Shown here: positions 17,085-24,946 of the stretch, one piece after another | Layout: every line of letters begins with the position of its first letter | How positions within the stretch are numbered: the first letter of the stretch is position 1 | Source of the DNA: Bacteroidaceae bacterium | Lineage (GTDB): Bacteria; Bacteroidota; Bacteroidia; Bacteroidales; Bacteroidaceae | DNA: 64,000 nt | Reading direction: 5' to 3' | Assembly (NCBI GenBank): GCA_024684455.1 | Contig: JAIKWU010000013.1 | Location: forward strand, 62,001 to 126,000 | The notes under the pieces: generated by a model | What the model was told of the DNA's origin: nothing | The model's database searches: none | What the model saw: the letters and a program-made list of their open reading frames with translations, nothing else | Position numbers and translations under genes: made by a program

Positions 17085-19493
17085 ATGAATCAGAAACGAA
17101 ATACACATCGCAGAATCGTCGTCCGTAGCGTCCACACGTTGGACCTGCTCTTGCTGGCCACGCTCTTCGTGACGGCGTGCTCCACGACCTCCCGTCTGCC
17201 TGAGGGCGAGGTACTCTACACGGGCATCAAAACGACCAAAATCCACGATGCGAAGAACACCTATGACGAAAGCGTAGCACTGACCGAGGTGGAGGCAGCA
17301 CTGGCCTACGCGCCGAACAACTCCTTCATGGGCAGCAGTTCGCTGCGAACACCCTTCCCTATCGGACTTTGGCTCTGGAACAGCATGGTCAACAAGGAGC
17401 ACACGGGAATCGGAAAGTGGGTGATGAACACCTTTGCCACGCAGCCGCGCACGATAGCGATGGCAAATCCTGTCACGCGCACAAAAGTGGCGACCAACCT
17501 GCTGCAGAACTACGGTTATTTCCGAGGCTACGTCGATTACGAACTCATCGACCAGCGCAACCCGAAGAAGCAGAAAATCCGCTACGACGTTCACCTTGGC
17601 GAGCCATACACCTACGACAGCATCCGCTATGCTTTCCGCGACGTGCAGGACAGCATCGTCCAGGCAAATTTCAACGACCGTCTGCTTCATCAGGACGACC
17701 AGTTCAGCGTGGTCACCTTGCAGAACGAAAAGGCACGACTGGTAAATGATTTCCGCAACAACGGATACTATTACTATCGTCCAGACTACATCCGCTACTT
17801 TGCCGACTCGATGCAGATTCCGCAGAAAGTCAAACTGCTGGTCGTGCCCGACCAGGACACGCCCGAACGTGCTAACCGCCAGTACTACATCGGCAACATT
17901 CACACGTATGTCCGCAAGAACACGCTAATCGGCAGCAGCCAACGAAACAGCACGACACTGCGCGACTCGACGGCACGCCGACGCTTCATCCAGTACGACG
18001 ACAGCATCGACCGCGGACCCTTGCGCTATGCCTGGCAGGGAGCAAAAGTGCCCATCAAGCCGCGCATCCTCTTCAAGAATTTTCGTTTCAAACGCAATGA
18101 CATGTTCGACCAAAGCAAGGTCGATGCCACCATCGCAGGCCTCAGCGGTATGCAGGTGTTTTCACAGTTGCAGTTCACCTTCACGCCACGCGACACGACA
18201 GCCACGTGCGACACGCTCGACGTGCGTTTCGACGCCACGATGGACAAACTCATAGACCTCGAGTTAGACTTCAGCATCACGCAAAAGAGCAATGCACAGG
18301 TCGGTCCCAAAGCAGGACTGCGTCTGTCGAAACGAAACGCTTTCGGACACGGAGAGACCTTCAGCGTCGGGCTAAAAGGCTCGTACGAATGGCAGACGGG
18401 CAATCGTAGCCTGACTTCCGACGGCACACGCCCCGACTCCTGGGAAGCAGGCATCGACGCCTCGCTCACCTACCCCTGGATTGCCTTCCCGTGGCTGTCG
18501 AACATGAATACAAAGTATCCCAGTTCGACAACATTCAAGGCAAGCATCGACAACCTCAAACGTGCCGGATACTACCGTCTGCTGTCGTTCGGACTTGAGG
18601 CCACTTACCACTGGCGATCGTCACGTTTCATCTCCCACCAGTTCACACCGCTCAGCCTCACCTACAACCGCCTCATCTCCACCACAGCCCGCTTCGACTC
18701 CATCACCGCCCGCAACACGGCACTCTACGCTTCGCTACGCGACCAGTTCATACCCGCCATGCAGTATGTCTATACCTTCGACGACAACCTGTACGGCCAC
18801 AAACGCTTCACCACACGCTTCGTCGGCACAGTGAAAGAGGCCGGCAACATCATCAGCGGCATCAACCGGCTGAGTGGCGGCCGATTCGACGAGCAAGAGA
18901 AGAAACTCCTCGGAACGCCCTACTCGCAGTTTGTAAAGGTGAGCGGCGAACTGACCAATACGTTCAGACTCACCGACAAGAGTCAACTGGTGACCCACCT
19001 GCTCGCCGGCGCCATCTTCACCTATGGCAATACACGCTATGCACCATACAGCGAACTGTTCTATGTGGGAGGTGCCAACAGCATACGTGCCTTCGGAGTC
19101 CGCACCATCGGTCCTGGCCGTTATTACGACACGACAGGGCGTGGCACCTATCTCGACCAGGCGGGCGACTTCAAACTCGAAGCCAATGTCGAGTACCGTT
19201 TTAACCTCATCAGCGACCTCAATGCTGCGCTCTTCATCGATGCGGGCAACGTGTGGAACCTGAAGGAAGACAACGCTCATCCTGGCGGCAAACTGGGTTC
19301 CACCGGCTTTCTCAATTCGATTGCGCTTGGCACAGGTTTCGGCCTGCGCTACGACTTAGAGTTTCTTGTGCTCCGTCTCGACCTGGGCATCGGCATCCAT
19401 GCGCCCTACGAAACCGGTCGTAGCGGCTACTACAACATTCCGAAATTCAAGGACGGCCTCGGACTGCACTTCGCTGTGGGATATCCGTTCTAA
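17085..19493 (+). CDS. tamL: TamL: lipidated BamA/TamA-family outer-membrane protein
   Basis: A 802-residue protein with a signal peptide ending in the lipobox LFVTACSTTS, so the N-terminus should be lipid-anchored, the feature that distinguishes TamL of Bacteroidota from TamA. POTRA-like repeats follow, then a 16-strand-type barrel with late motifs FYVGGANSIRAFGVRTIGPG, LDQAGDFKLEANVEYRF, ALFIDAGNVW and LGTGFGLRYDLEFLVLRLDLG, all typical of the Bam/Tam superfamily, ending in an aromatic residue (YPF). The open frame extends to a TTG at 17052, but the ATG at 17085 gives a normal signal peptide. It forms an operon with tamB (37 bp apart). Confidence 0.88.
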   Translation: MNQKRNTHRRIVVRSVHTLDLLLLATLFVTACSTTSRLPEGEVLYTGIKTTKIHDAKNTYDESVALTEVEAALAYAPNNSFMGSSSLRTPFPIGLWLWNSMVNKEHTGIGKWVMNTFATQPRTIAMANPVTRTKVATNLLQNYGYFRGYVDYELIDQRNPKKQKIRYDVHLGEPYTYDSIRYAFRDVQDSIVQANFNDRLLHQDDQFSVVTLQNEKARLVNDFRNNGYYYYRPDYIRYFADSMQIPQKVKLLVVPDQDTPERANRQYYIGNIHTYVRKNTLIGSSQRNSTTLRDSTARRRFIQYDDSIDRGPLRYAWQGAKVPIKPRILFKNFRFKRNDMFDQSKVDATIAGLSGMQVFSQLQFTFTPRDTTATCDTLDVRFDATMDKLIDLELDFSITQKSNAQVGPKAGLRLSKRNAFGHGETFSVGLKGSYEWQTGNRSLTSDGTRPDSWEAGIDASLTYPWIAFPWLSNMNTKYPSSTTFKASIDNLKRAGYYRLLSFGLEATYHWRSSRFISHQFTPLSLTYNRLISTTARFDSITARNTALYASLRDQFIPAMQYVYTFDDNLYGHKRFTTRFVGTVKEAGNIISGINRLSGGRFDEQEKKLLGTPYSQFVKVSGELTNTFRLTDKSQLVTHLLAGAIFTYGNTRYAPYSELFYVGGANSIRAFGVRTIGPGRYYDTTGRGTYLDQAGDFKLEANVEYRFNLISDLNAALFIDAGNVWNLKEDNAHPGGKLGSTGFLNSIALGTGFGLRYDLEFLVLRLDLGIGIHAPYETGRSGYYNIPKFKDGLGLHFAVGYPF

Positions 19494-19496
19494 TAG

Positions 19497-19639
19497 AGGA
19501 CTCTCCCCCAACCCCTCCCTGTGAGGGAGAGGAGCAGTCACTGTCCAAAATACATCTATAACAATAATAATAAGTAGAATCAATCTCCCATCAAAACATT
19601 CTACTCCCTCCCCTGGGGAGGGCAAGGGGAGGGGTCTCC
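19497..19639. repeat. MITE-like paired-palindrome element, copy 1
   Basis: The left half (GGACTCTCCCCCAACCCC...GAGGGAGAGGAG, 19498-19534) and right half (CTACTCCCTCCCCTGGGG...GGGGAGGGGTCTCC, 19601-19639) are inverted relative to each other around a 65-bp AT-rich middle. It fills almost the whole tamL-radA gap and its right end lies 4 bp from the radA start codon, so it supplies the radA 5' leader. Confidence 0.85.
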
Positions 19640-19642
19640 ATT

Positions 19643-21022
19643 ATGGCAAAGCAAAAGACAGCATACGTTTGCAGCAGTTGCGGGTACGATTCGCCAAAGT
19701 GGATCGGTAAATGCCCTGCATGTGGTGAATGGAATACTTTCAAGGAAGTGAAACTGGGTGCAAAACCAGTTTCAAGCAAAAGTCTCTCCTTGGGAGGGGC
19801 TGGAGAGGCTGGCGAACTCCTCACCATGTCCCAAATCCAGACGGGTGACGAACCGCGCATCAACCTGCACGACGACGAACTGAACCGCGTGATGGGTGGT
19901 GGACTCGTACCTGGTTCGCTCACACTTCTTGGCGGAGAACCTGGTATCGGAAAATCGACACTGATTCTGCAGACCGTGTTGCGTCTGCCTGAACTCAACG
20001 TACTATACGTAAGCGGCGAGGAGAGCGCGCGCCAACTGAAACTGCGGGCCGACCGTATCTGCGAAACAAACACATCGACCGTGCAAGTGGCATGCGAATC
20101 GATGATTGAGGTGGTGATGAAACACATTGAAAATGTTGCACCCGACCTTGTGGTCATCGACTCCATCCAGACCATCGCGACGGAAAATGTCGAGTCGTCG
20201 CCAGGTTCGGTCAGTCAAATCCGCGAGTGTGCCGCCATGCTGCTGAAGTTTGCCAAAGAAAGCGGCATCCCTGTCATCATCATCGGCCACATCACCAAAG
20301 ACGGTGCCATAGCAGGTCCGAAAATCCTCGAGCACATGGTCGATACGGTGCTGCAGTTCGAAGGCGACCAGCACTACATGTACCGCATCGTCCGCGCCAT
20401 CAAAAACCGCTTCGGTTCTACCGCCGAACTGGCCATCTACGAAATGCAATCCAGCGGGCTGCGCCCCGTAGCCAATCCCTCGGAACTTCTCCTTTCAGAC
20501 ATCCACGAAAGCGAGGGCTTGAGCGGCGTGGCCATCGCCTGCGCCATCGAAGGCGTCCGTCCGCTGCTCATCGAGACTCAGTCGCTCGTTTCGACCGCTG
20601 CCTACGGCACACCACAGCGCTCTGCCACAGGCTTCGACACACGCCGTCTGAACATGCTGCTCGCCGTGCTTGAAAAACGCGTCGGTTTCAAACTGGCACA
20701 GAAGGATGTCTATCTGAACATCGCCGGCGGTCTGCGAGTCACCGACCCTGCCATCGACCTGAGTATCATCGCGGCGGTGTTGTCGTCGAATGTGGATACG
20801 CCCGTTGAGCGCACCACCTGCCTATGCGGAGAAGTCGGTCTGAGCGGAGAAATCCGTCCCGTTTCACGCATCCTGCAACGCATCAGCGAAGCCGAACGCC
20901 TCGGATTTCAGCGCATCATCATCCCGAAAGCCAACCTGCAAAACCTCGACACCAAAGCATTTAGCATCGAAGTGCGTCCTGTCCGTAAGGTCGAGGAAGC
21001 CCTGCGCGAACTGTTCGGTTGA
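19643..21022 (+). CDS. radA: DNA repair ATPase RadA (Sms)
   Basis: RecA-like helicase that helps branch migration in recombinational repair. The 459-residue protein has the N-terminal zinc finger CSSCGYDSPKWIGKCPACG, Walker A GGEPGIGKSTL (about residue 95), Walker B LVVIDSIQT, the RadA-specific motif KNRFGSTAELAIYEM (about residue 255) and a Lon-protease-like C-terminal domain (KDVYLNIAGGLRVTDPAIDL, GEVGLSGEIRPV). Length and order are standard. The start follows a MITE-like repeat by 4 bp. In the linker between zinc finger and ATPase, 19782-19810 (GGAGEAGE) looks like a decayed piece of the same repeat family. A terminator-like spaced array follows the stop. Confidence 0.95.
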   Translation: MAKQKTAYVCSSCGYDSPKWIGKCPACGEWNTFKEVKLGAKPVSSKSLSLGGAGEAGELLTMSQIQTGDEPRINLHDDELNRVMGGGLVPGSLTLLGGEPGIGKSTLILQTVLRLPELNVLYVSGEESARQLKLRADRICETNTSTVQVACESMIEVVMKHIENVAPDLVVIDSIQTIATENVESSPGSVSQIRECAAMLLKFAKESGIPVIIIGHITKDGAIAGPKILEHMVDTVLQFEGDQHYMYRIVRAIKNRFGSTAELAIYEMQSSGLRPVANPSELLLSDIHESEGLSGVAIACAIEGVRPLLIETQSLVSTAAYGTPQRSATGFDTRRLNMLLAVLEKRVGFKLAQKDVYLNIAGGLRVTDPAIDLSIIAAVLSSNVDTPVERTTCLCGEVGLSGEIRPVSRILQRISEAERLGFQRIIIPKANLQNLDTKAFSIEVRPVRKVEEALRELFG

Positions 21023-21035
21023 CCGAACACAGTTC

Positions 21036-21120
21036 CCAGTACTTAGAAATTTTACGCCAAGTGCTTAGCGTTCGAACGCCAAGCACTTGGCGTTGTTTTT
21101 CCAAGCACTTAGAGGCGTTA
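21036..21120. repeat. spaced 22-bp array, family 1 (after radA)
   Basis: Four units begin at 21036, 21057, 21079 and 21101, i.e. every 21-22 bp. Each begins with a 12-bp near-palindrome of form CCARKYRCTTRG; units 2 and 3 share CCAAG(C/T)(A/G)CTT(A/G)GCGTT. Units 2 and 3 also face one another as a long hairpin (ACGCCAAGTGCTT at 21054 against AAGCACTTGGCGT ending 21093) followed by TGTTTTT, so the array could end radA transcription. Confidence 0.8.
21054..21100 (+). terminator. probable radA terminator formed by the array
   Basis: A 13-bp outer stem (21054-21066 with 21081-21093) and an inner GCGTT/AACGC stem are followed by TGTTTTT. It is made from two array units, so repeat and terminator are the same DNA. 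Confidence 0.6.
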
Positions 21121-21501
21121 ATTACCTATGTAAATGTTGTGCGCCCAGATAAGCCCTTCGCAAACGATAACCAAAGCGATGAGCCAGCGACGTTTCAATT
21201 GTCGGCCAATCCATTGGAAGATGGCACGAACCAAGTGTTTTCCTGTGAAAAAATCGTAGATTCCCACAATGGGGAACCCAATCATGAAAGCAGTGGCAAG
21301 AATCACATTGGGATTCTTCCAAAAAGCCTCAACGGGCTGACCGTGAAGCAAGAGAATACAGGCACGGGTCGTTCCACACGTGGGGCAACACCCGTGAAAA
21401 AACCATTTTGAGGGGCAGACACTGAAAGAATGCTGCCCCTCAAACAGGTAACCGTATGTCAGCCACACAACGCCAAGGGCGAAGAGCGTGGCCAACATCA
21501 A
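21118..21501 (-). CDS. DUF2752 membrane protein
   Basis: A 127-residue integral membrane protein with about four hydrophobic segments. After the first segment it carries CPSKWFFHGCCPTCGTTRA, whose CPTCGTTRA matches the DUF2752 signature (CPxCGxTRA) and may bind metal or form disulphides. The start is one of two adjacent ATGs (21501 or 21498). It lies 10 bp after the stop of a TM2 protein gene on the same strand; TM2 and DUF2752 genes are often neighbours in Bacteroidota. Biological role unknown. Confidence 0.85.
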   Translation of the reverse strand: MMLATLFALGVVWLTYGYLFEGQHSFSVCPSKWFFHGCCPTCGTTRACILLLHGQPVEAFWKNPNVILATAFMIGFPIVGIYDFFTGKHLVRAIFQWIGRQLKRRWLIALVIVCEGLIWAHNIYIGN

Positions 21502-21511
21502 GTAAAATCGC

Positions 21512-21850
21512 TTATTGGAGATAAGCCTGAAGTTTTTCGAAGTTGAACTCCTTCGTCATGTCCTGAATCTTGAACCAGTCGATGATGCTCCAAATACCGC
21601 AACCACCGCATGTCAGCAGTTTGCCAACACCAAGACCAGTCTGACCGAGCATGAAGCGGTCAACGCCCAGATAACCAAGGAACAAGGAGATAATCAGCAT
21701 TGTGGTAGGATTCTTCGGCTGAAGAGTCTGGATGGCTGCCCACTTGTTCTCATCGAGCTTTGCAAGAGCTTCACGAAGGAAAGGAAGTTTTGCTTCAGGA
21801 TAGTTCTGACCATTGGTCTGAATGAACATGTCAATTTTTTGCTGTTCCAT
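21512..21850 (-). CDS. TM2-domain membrane protein (second tandem copy)
   Basis: A 112-residue protein with a polar helical first half ([17 protein letters not shown]) and a C-terminal TM2 domain: [24 protein letters not shown], then [19 protein letters not shown]. The [13 protein letters not shown] pattern is the TM2 signature: two membrane helices joined by a short loop. It has the same length and layout as the gene directly upstream (21903-22241), so the pair is a tandem duplication. Transcription comes from the promoter ahead of the first copy. Function of bacterial TM2 proteins is not established. Confidence 0.88.
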   Translation of the reverse strand: MEQQKIDMFIQTNGQNYPEAKLPFLREALAKLDENKWAAIQTLQPKNPTTMLIISLFLGYLGVDRFMLGQTGLGVGKLLTCGGCGIWSIIDWFKIQDMTKEFNFEKLQAYLQ

Positions 21851-21902
21851 AATAAAAAGATTTTAAAGTGATAAACTAAAAAAATTATTTGTGATAAAAA
21901 AA

Positions 21903-22241
21903 TTATCCGATATAAGCCTGCAGTTTTTTGTAGTTGAATTCTTTGGCTTTGTCCTGAATCAAGAACAAATCAACGAGCCACCAAACACCGCAACCACCCG
22001 CAGTTAGGAGTTTGAGGATACCAAGACCTATTTCATCGAGCATAAAGCGATCGACACCACACTCACCGAGGAAAATGGAGATGAGCAACAACGTGAGGGG
22101 ATCTTTCATCTGAAGAGTTTGAAGCATCGTCCAACGCGAATCGTCAACTTGCAGGAGGGCATCGCGCAAGAAGGGAAGTTTGTCTTCAGGAAAATACTTG
22201 CCGTTGGTGGCAAGGTACATATCAACTTTTTGCTGATCCAT
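21903..22241 (-). CDS. TM2-domain membrane protein (first tandem copy)
   Basis: The 112-residue protein is a paralogue of 21512-21850: MDQQKVDMYLATNG, KLPFLRDALLQVDDSRW, then the TM2 domain (LLISIFLGECGVDRFMLDEIGLG, KLLTAGGCGVWWLVDLFLI) and an identical-style end KLQAYIG. In this copy one glycine/tyrosine position of the TM2 loop reads ECG rather than YLG. It is first in a three-gene unit TM2-TM2-DUF2752 with a strong promoter just upstream (22280-22309). The cluster may act as one membrane assembly; no partner enzyme is visible. Confidence 0.88.
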   Translation of the reverse strand: MDQQKVDMYLATNGKYFPEDKLPFLRDALLQVDDSRWTMLQTLQMKDPLTLLLISIFLGECGVDRFMLDEIGLGILKLLTAGGCGVWWLVDLFLIQDKAKEFNYKKLQAYIG

Positions 22242-22279
22242 AATGAAAAGTATAAGTGGTTTATTGATTAAACTTTGTG

Positions 22280-22309
22280 CAAAGATAATGATAATCTACC
22301 TTTTGACAA
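22280..22309 (-). promoter_or_regulatory. promoter of the TM2-TM2-DUF2752 unit
   Basis: On the minus strand: TTTG, 19 bp, TATCTTTG. Predicted start near 22273, leader of about 30 nt before the ATG at 22241. It separates this unit from the pseudouridine synthase gene ending at 22328. Confidence 0.8.
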
Positions 22310-22327
22310 AGGATTACGTACTTTTTT

Positions 22328-23005
22328 TTATTTTATACGTTGAAAAAGTGCCTGCCACAGTCCTTCGTCAGGCACAGGGGTTTCTATGTGGATGTGCTTT
22401 TGCGACACAGGATGGACGAAATCGATGCTGCGCGCCAGCAGGGAGATGCTGCCGTCGGGGTTCGAACGGCGTGCGCCGTATTTCAGGTCGCCTCGGATGG
22501 GAAGGCCGACCTTGGCGAGTTGGCAGCGTATCTGGTGATGGCGGCCTGTCTTGAGGTTGACCTCGAGCAGGAGATAGCGGTCGCCTTCGGCCAGCACACG
22601 GTAATCGAGTTCGGCGCGTTTAGAGTCGGGCACCTCGCGATCGTAAGCGTAGGACTTGTTTTGCTGCTCATTGCGCTTGAGCCAATGGACCAGTGAGGCA
22701 CAGGGAGGACACTGATTGCGCTCAACGATGGCCCAATAGGTCTTGTGAATGTCGCCGCGTCGGAACATGTCGTTCAGACGTGTGAGTGCCTTGCTGGTGC
22801 GGGCAAAGAGGACGACGCCTCCGACGGGACGGTCGAGCCTATGAACCACACCAAGGAAGACGCTGCCAGGCTTGGCATACGCTTCCTTGATGTACTGTTT
22901 CACCGTCTCCGACAGCGGCTGGTCGCCGGTCTTGTCGCCCTGGACGATTTCTCCAGGACGCTTGTTGACGATGATAAGATGGTTGTCTTCGTAGAGGACG
23001 TCCAT
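22328..23005 (-). CDS. RluA-family RNA pseudouridine synthase
   Basis: A 225-residue enzyme that isomerises uridine in rRNA or tRNA. It shows the RluA-family order: VLYEDNHLIIVNKRPGEIVQG, the catalytic motif VHRLDRPVGGVVLFART with its aspartate, and KTGRHHQIRCQLA...IRGDLKYG. There is no N-terminal S4 domain, so it is a short form and the exact target site cannot be assigned. Its ATG overlaps the fabG stop by one base (TAATG), so both are translated from one message. Confidence 0.92.
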   Translation of the reverse strand: MDVLYEDNHLIIVNKRPGEIVQGDKTGDQPLSETVKQYIKEAYAKPGSVFLGVVHRLDRPVGGVVLFARTSKALTRLNDMFRRGDIHKTYWAIVERNQCPPCASLVHWLKRNEQQNKSYAYDREVPDSKRAELDYRVLAEGDRYLLLEVNLKTGRHHQIRCQLAKVGLPIRGDLKYGARRSNPDGSISLLARSIDFVHPVSQKHIHIETPVPDEGLWQALFQRIK

Positions 23006-23751
23006 TACATATTCATGCCGCCATCGACTTGGATGACCTGACCGCTGACATACGAAGAGAGGTCAGATGCGAGGTAGAGGGCTGTGTTGGCGATGTCTTC
23101 GACTTGTCCACCACGACGGAGCGGAATTTTCTGCACCCATTCCTTACGGACGTCTTCGGGCAGAGCAGCCGTCATGGCCGTCTCGATGAAGCCCGGTGCA
23201 ATGGCGTTGGCACGAATGCCCTTTGCACCCATTTCCTGTGCGATTGACTTGGCAAGGGCAATCAGTCCAGCCTTCGATGCGCTATAGTTGCACTGACCGG
23301 CATTGCCGTGTACACCAACGACCGACGACATGTTGATGATGCTGCCGCCACGCTGGCGCATCATGATCGGTGTGCAGGCGTGGATGAAGTTGAACGCCGA
23401 CTTCAGATTGACGGCGATGACGGCATCCCACTGCTGTTCGGTCATACGGAGCATGAGGCCGTCCTTCGTGATACCGGCGTTGTTGACGAGGATGTCGATG
23501 GAACCGAAGTCGGCCTTGATCTGATTAACCACTTCTTCGGTCTGAGCAAAGTCGGCTGCGTTCGAAGCATAACCTTTGGCCTTGACGCCAAAAGCAGCGA
23601 TTTCCTTTTCGGTCTGCTGACCGTTCTCGTCAATAACGAGGTCTGTGAATGCGATGTTTGCGCCTTCTTCGGCAAATTTGAGCGCGATAGCCTTACCGAT
23701 ACCGCGTGCAGCACCTGTGATGAGGGCTGTCTTTCCTGTTAAAAGTCCCAT
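23005..23751 (-). CDS. fabG: 3-oxoacyl-ACP reductase
   Basis: NAD(P)H-dependent short-chain dehydrogenase for the first reduction of fatty acid elongation. The 248-residue protein has the Rossmann motif TGAARGIGKAI (residues 12-22), NNAGIT, the catalytic serine in INMSSVVGVHGN, the YxxxK pair in YSASKAGL and the FabG-type ending YVSGQVIQVDGGMNM. Length is standard. It lies in a TetR-fabG-pseudouridine synthase order, with MITE copy 2 between the TetR gene and fabG. Confidence 0.93.
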   Translation of the reverse strand: MGLLTGKTALITGAARGIGKAIALKFAEEGANIAFTDLVIDENGQQTEKEIAAFGVKAKGYASNAADFAQTEEVVNQIKADFGSIDILVNNAGITKDGLMLRMTEQQWDAVIAVNLKSAFNFIHACTPIMMRQRGGSIINMSSVVGVHGNAGQCNYSASKAGLIALAKSIAQEMGAKGIRANAIAPGFIETAMTAALPEDVRKEWVQKIPLRRGGQVEDIANTALYLASDLSSYVSGQVIQVDGGMNM

Positions 23752-23762
23752 AGTATAAAATG

Positions 23763-23864
23763 GTCCCCTCCCCGACCCTCCCCGAAGGGAAGGAGTTATT
23801 ATTTTGATTAACTATTTCTTTTGACTAAGTGCTCCCTCCCCTCGGGGAGGGTTGAGGAGGGGGC
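23763..23864. repeat. MITE-like paired-palindrome element, copy 2
   Basis: Left half begins GTCCCCTCCCCGACCCTCCC, right half ends GGGGAGGGTTGAGGAGGGGG; the halves are inverted around an AT-rich middle. It lies between the TetR stop (23880) and the fabG start (23751), directly in the presumed fabG leader. Confidence 0.85.
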
Positions 23865-23879
23865 TGCTTGTTATTATCT

Positions 23880-24458
23880 TTACGGCATGAAATGGCGGTG
23901 AACCATGTGCTTGATATAGGGATAGAGTTCGTCGGGTCCGTGTGCGGTGTAGCGTCCGAAGATGAACGGCACCTCACAGCCCTTAAGGCAGTAGTGCATG
24001 ATTTCGGCTGTCAGACGAGGATTCTTCACGTCGAACACGCCTTTATCGACGCCTTCGTTGATGACACGGCGGAAGAGCGACACCTCCATACGGTCGAAGT
24101 CTTTACGCACACTCTCCACTTTCCAGACCTCGCGGAAGAACTCCGCACGCAGGTTGCCGTTGCGATACACAGCCTCCTTCACCACTTCGAGGTGGGCGAA
24201 GATGAGGTGAACAATCTTGTCCTCGGGAGAGAGGTTCTTGCGAGCCACTTCTTCCATACGCATGAACAGACGCTCCAGTTCCGTCTGAATCACGGCGAAA
24301 TAGACTTCTTCCTTACTTTTGAAATAGGTGTAAAGCGTGCGGCGTCCACGATTAGACGCCAGCGCAATGTCGTTCATGGTCGTGTTCTCGAAGCCGTTCT
24401 TTGCGAAAAGTTGCCGAGCCACATCGACCAGCATGTTCCGTGTCTTAGAGATTGCCAT
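23880..24458 (-). CDS. TetR/AcrR-family transcriptional regulator
   Basis: A 192-residue repressor-type protein. The N-terminal helix-turn-helix reads RNMLVDVARQLFAKNGFENTTMNDIALASNRGRRTLYTYFKSKEE in pieces typical of TetR (LFAKNGFENTTM, then TLYTYFKSKEEVYF). The rest is a helical ligand-binding domain. The open frame runs back to 24614, but the promoter -7 element at 24485-24492 lies inside that extension, so the ATG at 24458 (MAISKTRN) is the start. It precedes fabG on the same strand and could adjust fatty acid synthesis or its own expression; the ligand is unknown. Confidence 0.88.
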   Translation of the reverse strand: MAISKTRNMLVDVARQLFAKNGFENTTMNDIALASNRGRRTLYTYFKSKEEVYFAVIQTELERLFMRMEEVARKNLSPEDKIVHLIFAHLEVVKEAVYRNGNLRAEFFREVWKVESVRKDFDRMEVSLFRRVINEGVDKGVFDVKNPRLTAEIMHYCLKGCEVPFIFGRYTAHGPDELYPYIKHMVHRHFMP

Positions 24459-24484
24459 ACGTTGTGTTTGTCTGATTCCGACTG

Positions 24485-24515
24485 CAAAGTTAGCAGAAAA
24501 ATCTGAATGATGCAA
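24485..24515 (-). promoter_or_regulatory. promoter of the TetR gene
   Basis: Minus strand: TTG, 20 bp, TAACTTTG. Predicted start near 24478, 20 nt before the ATG. It decides the start-codon choice. Confidence 0.8.
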
Positions 24516-24646
24516 GAAAAATTGCACTCTCTTTTGATAATTTCTTTCAAACAACTGATTTTCAGCACCATGTTTTGTGCACACTTTCATAGGAAATGTG
24601 AAGACGGAGCACAACAGAAACGGTACTGCTGCGTAAAAAAAATTTC

Positions 24647-24740
24647 AGCGCAGTGAAACAAGAGTACCAGCGCAGTGAAATAAGAGTACCAGCGCGTTGA
24701 AACTTTTGTTTCACTGCGCTGGTACTCTTATTTCATTGCA
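24647..24740. repeat. spaced 22-bp array, family 2 (after the 63-residue gene)
   Basis: Units begin at 24647, 24669 and 24691, exactly 22 bp apart, each with CAGCGCAGTGAAA followed by AAGAGTAC; the third turns into an inverted copy (TTTCACTGCGCTGGTACTCT, 24710-24729, and on to 24740). The outer arms pair as a hairpin of more than 25 bp. Read on the minus strand it follows the stop of the small gene and ends in a T tract (24638-24643), so it could terminate the surface-protein transcript. Confidence 0.8.
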
Positions 24741-24754
24741 TCACAGAGTTTATT

Positions 24755-24946
24755 TCACCACAGTCCGTTGCTCCATGGGTTCTGCTCCTCGCGCAACGGT
24801 GCCGCGTTAGGGTCTTCGTCAATAGGCGGGTTGTCGGGTACGTCAATCTGTTCCTCGGTCTTGCCACTCGGAGCGATGACGAACAGGGGGCATGGCAGTT
24901 CGGAGAACTCAATGCAGGTGTCAGGTGCACAATATGTTTTTTTCAT
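24755..24946 (-). CDS. 63-residue protein overlapping the end of the giant surface protein
   Basis: Starts MKKTYCAPDTCIEFSEL and ends NPWSNGLW. There is no clear signal peptide or membrane segment. The middle is rich in proline and acidic residues. Its ATG overlaps the stop of the 2630-residue gene as ATGA, a strong sign of translational coupling and that it is real. Prevotella-like genomes contain many small MKK...-type proteins with an N/G/W-rich end of unknown role. I do not know a function. An accessory or folding factor of the giant protein, or a secreted peptide, is possible. Confidence 0.65.
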   Translation of the reverse strand: MKKTYCAPDTCIEFSELPCPLFVIAPSGKTEEQIDVPDNPPIDEDPNAAPLREEQNPWSNGLW

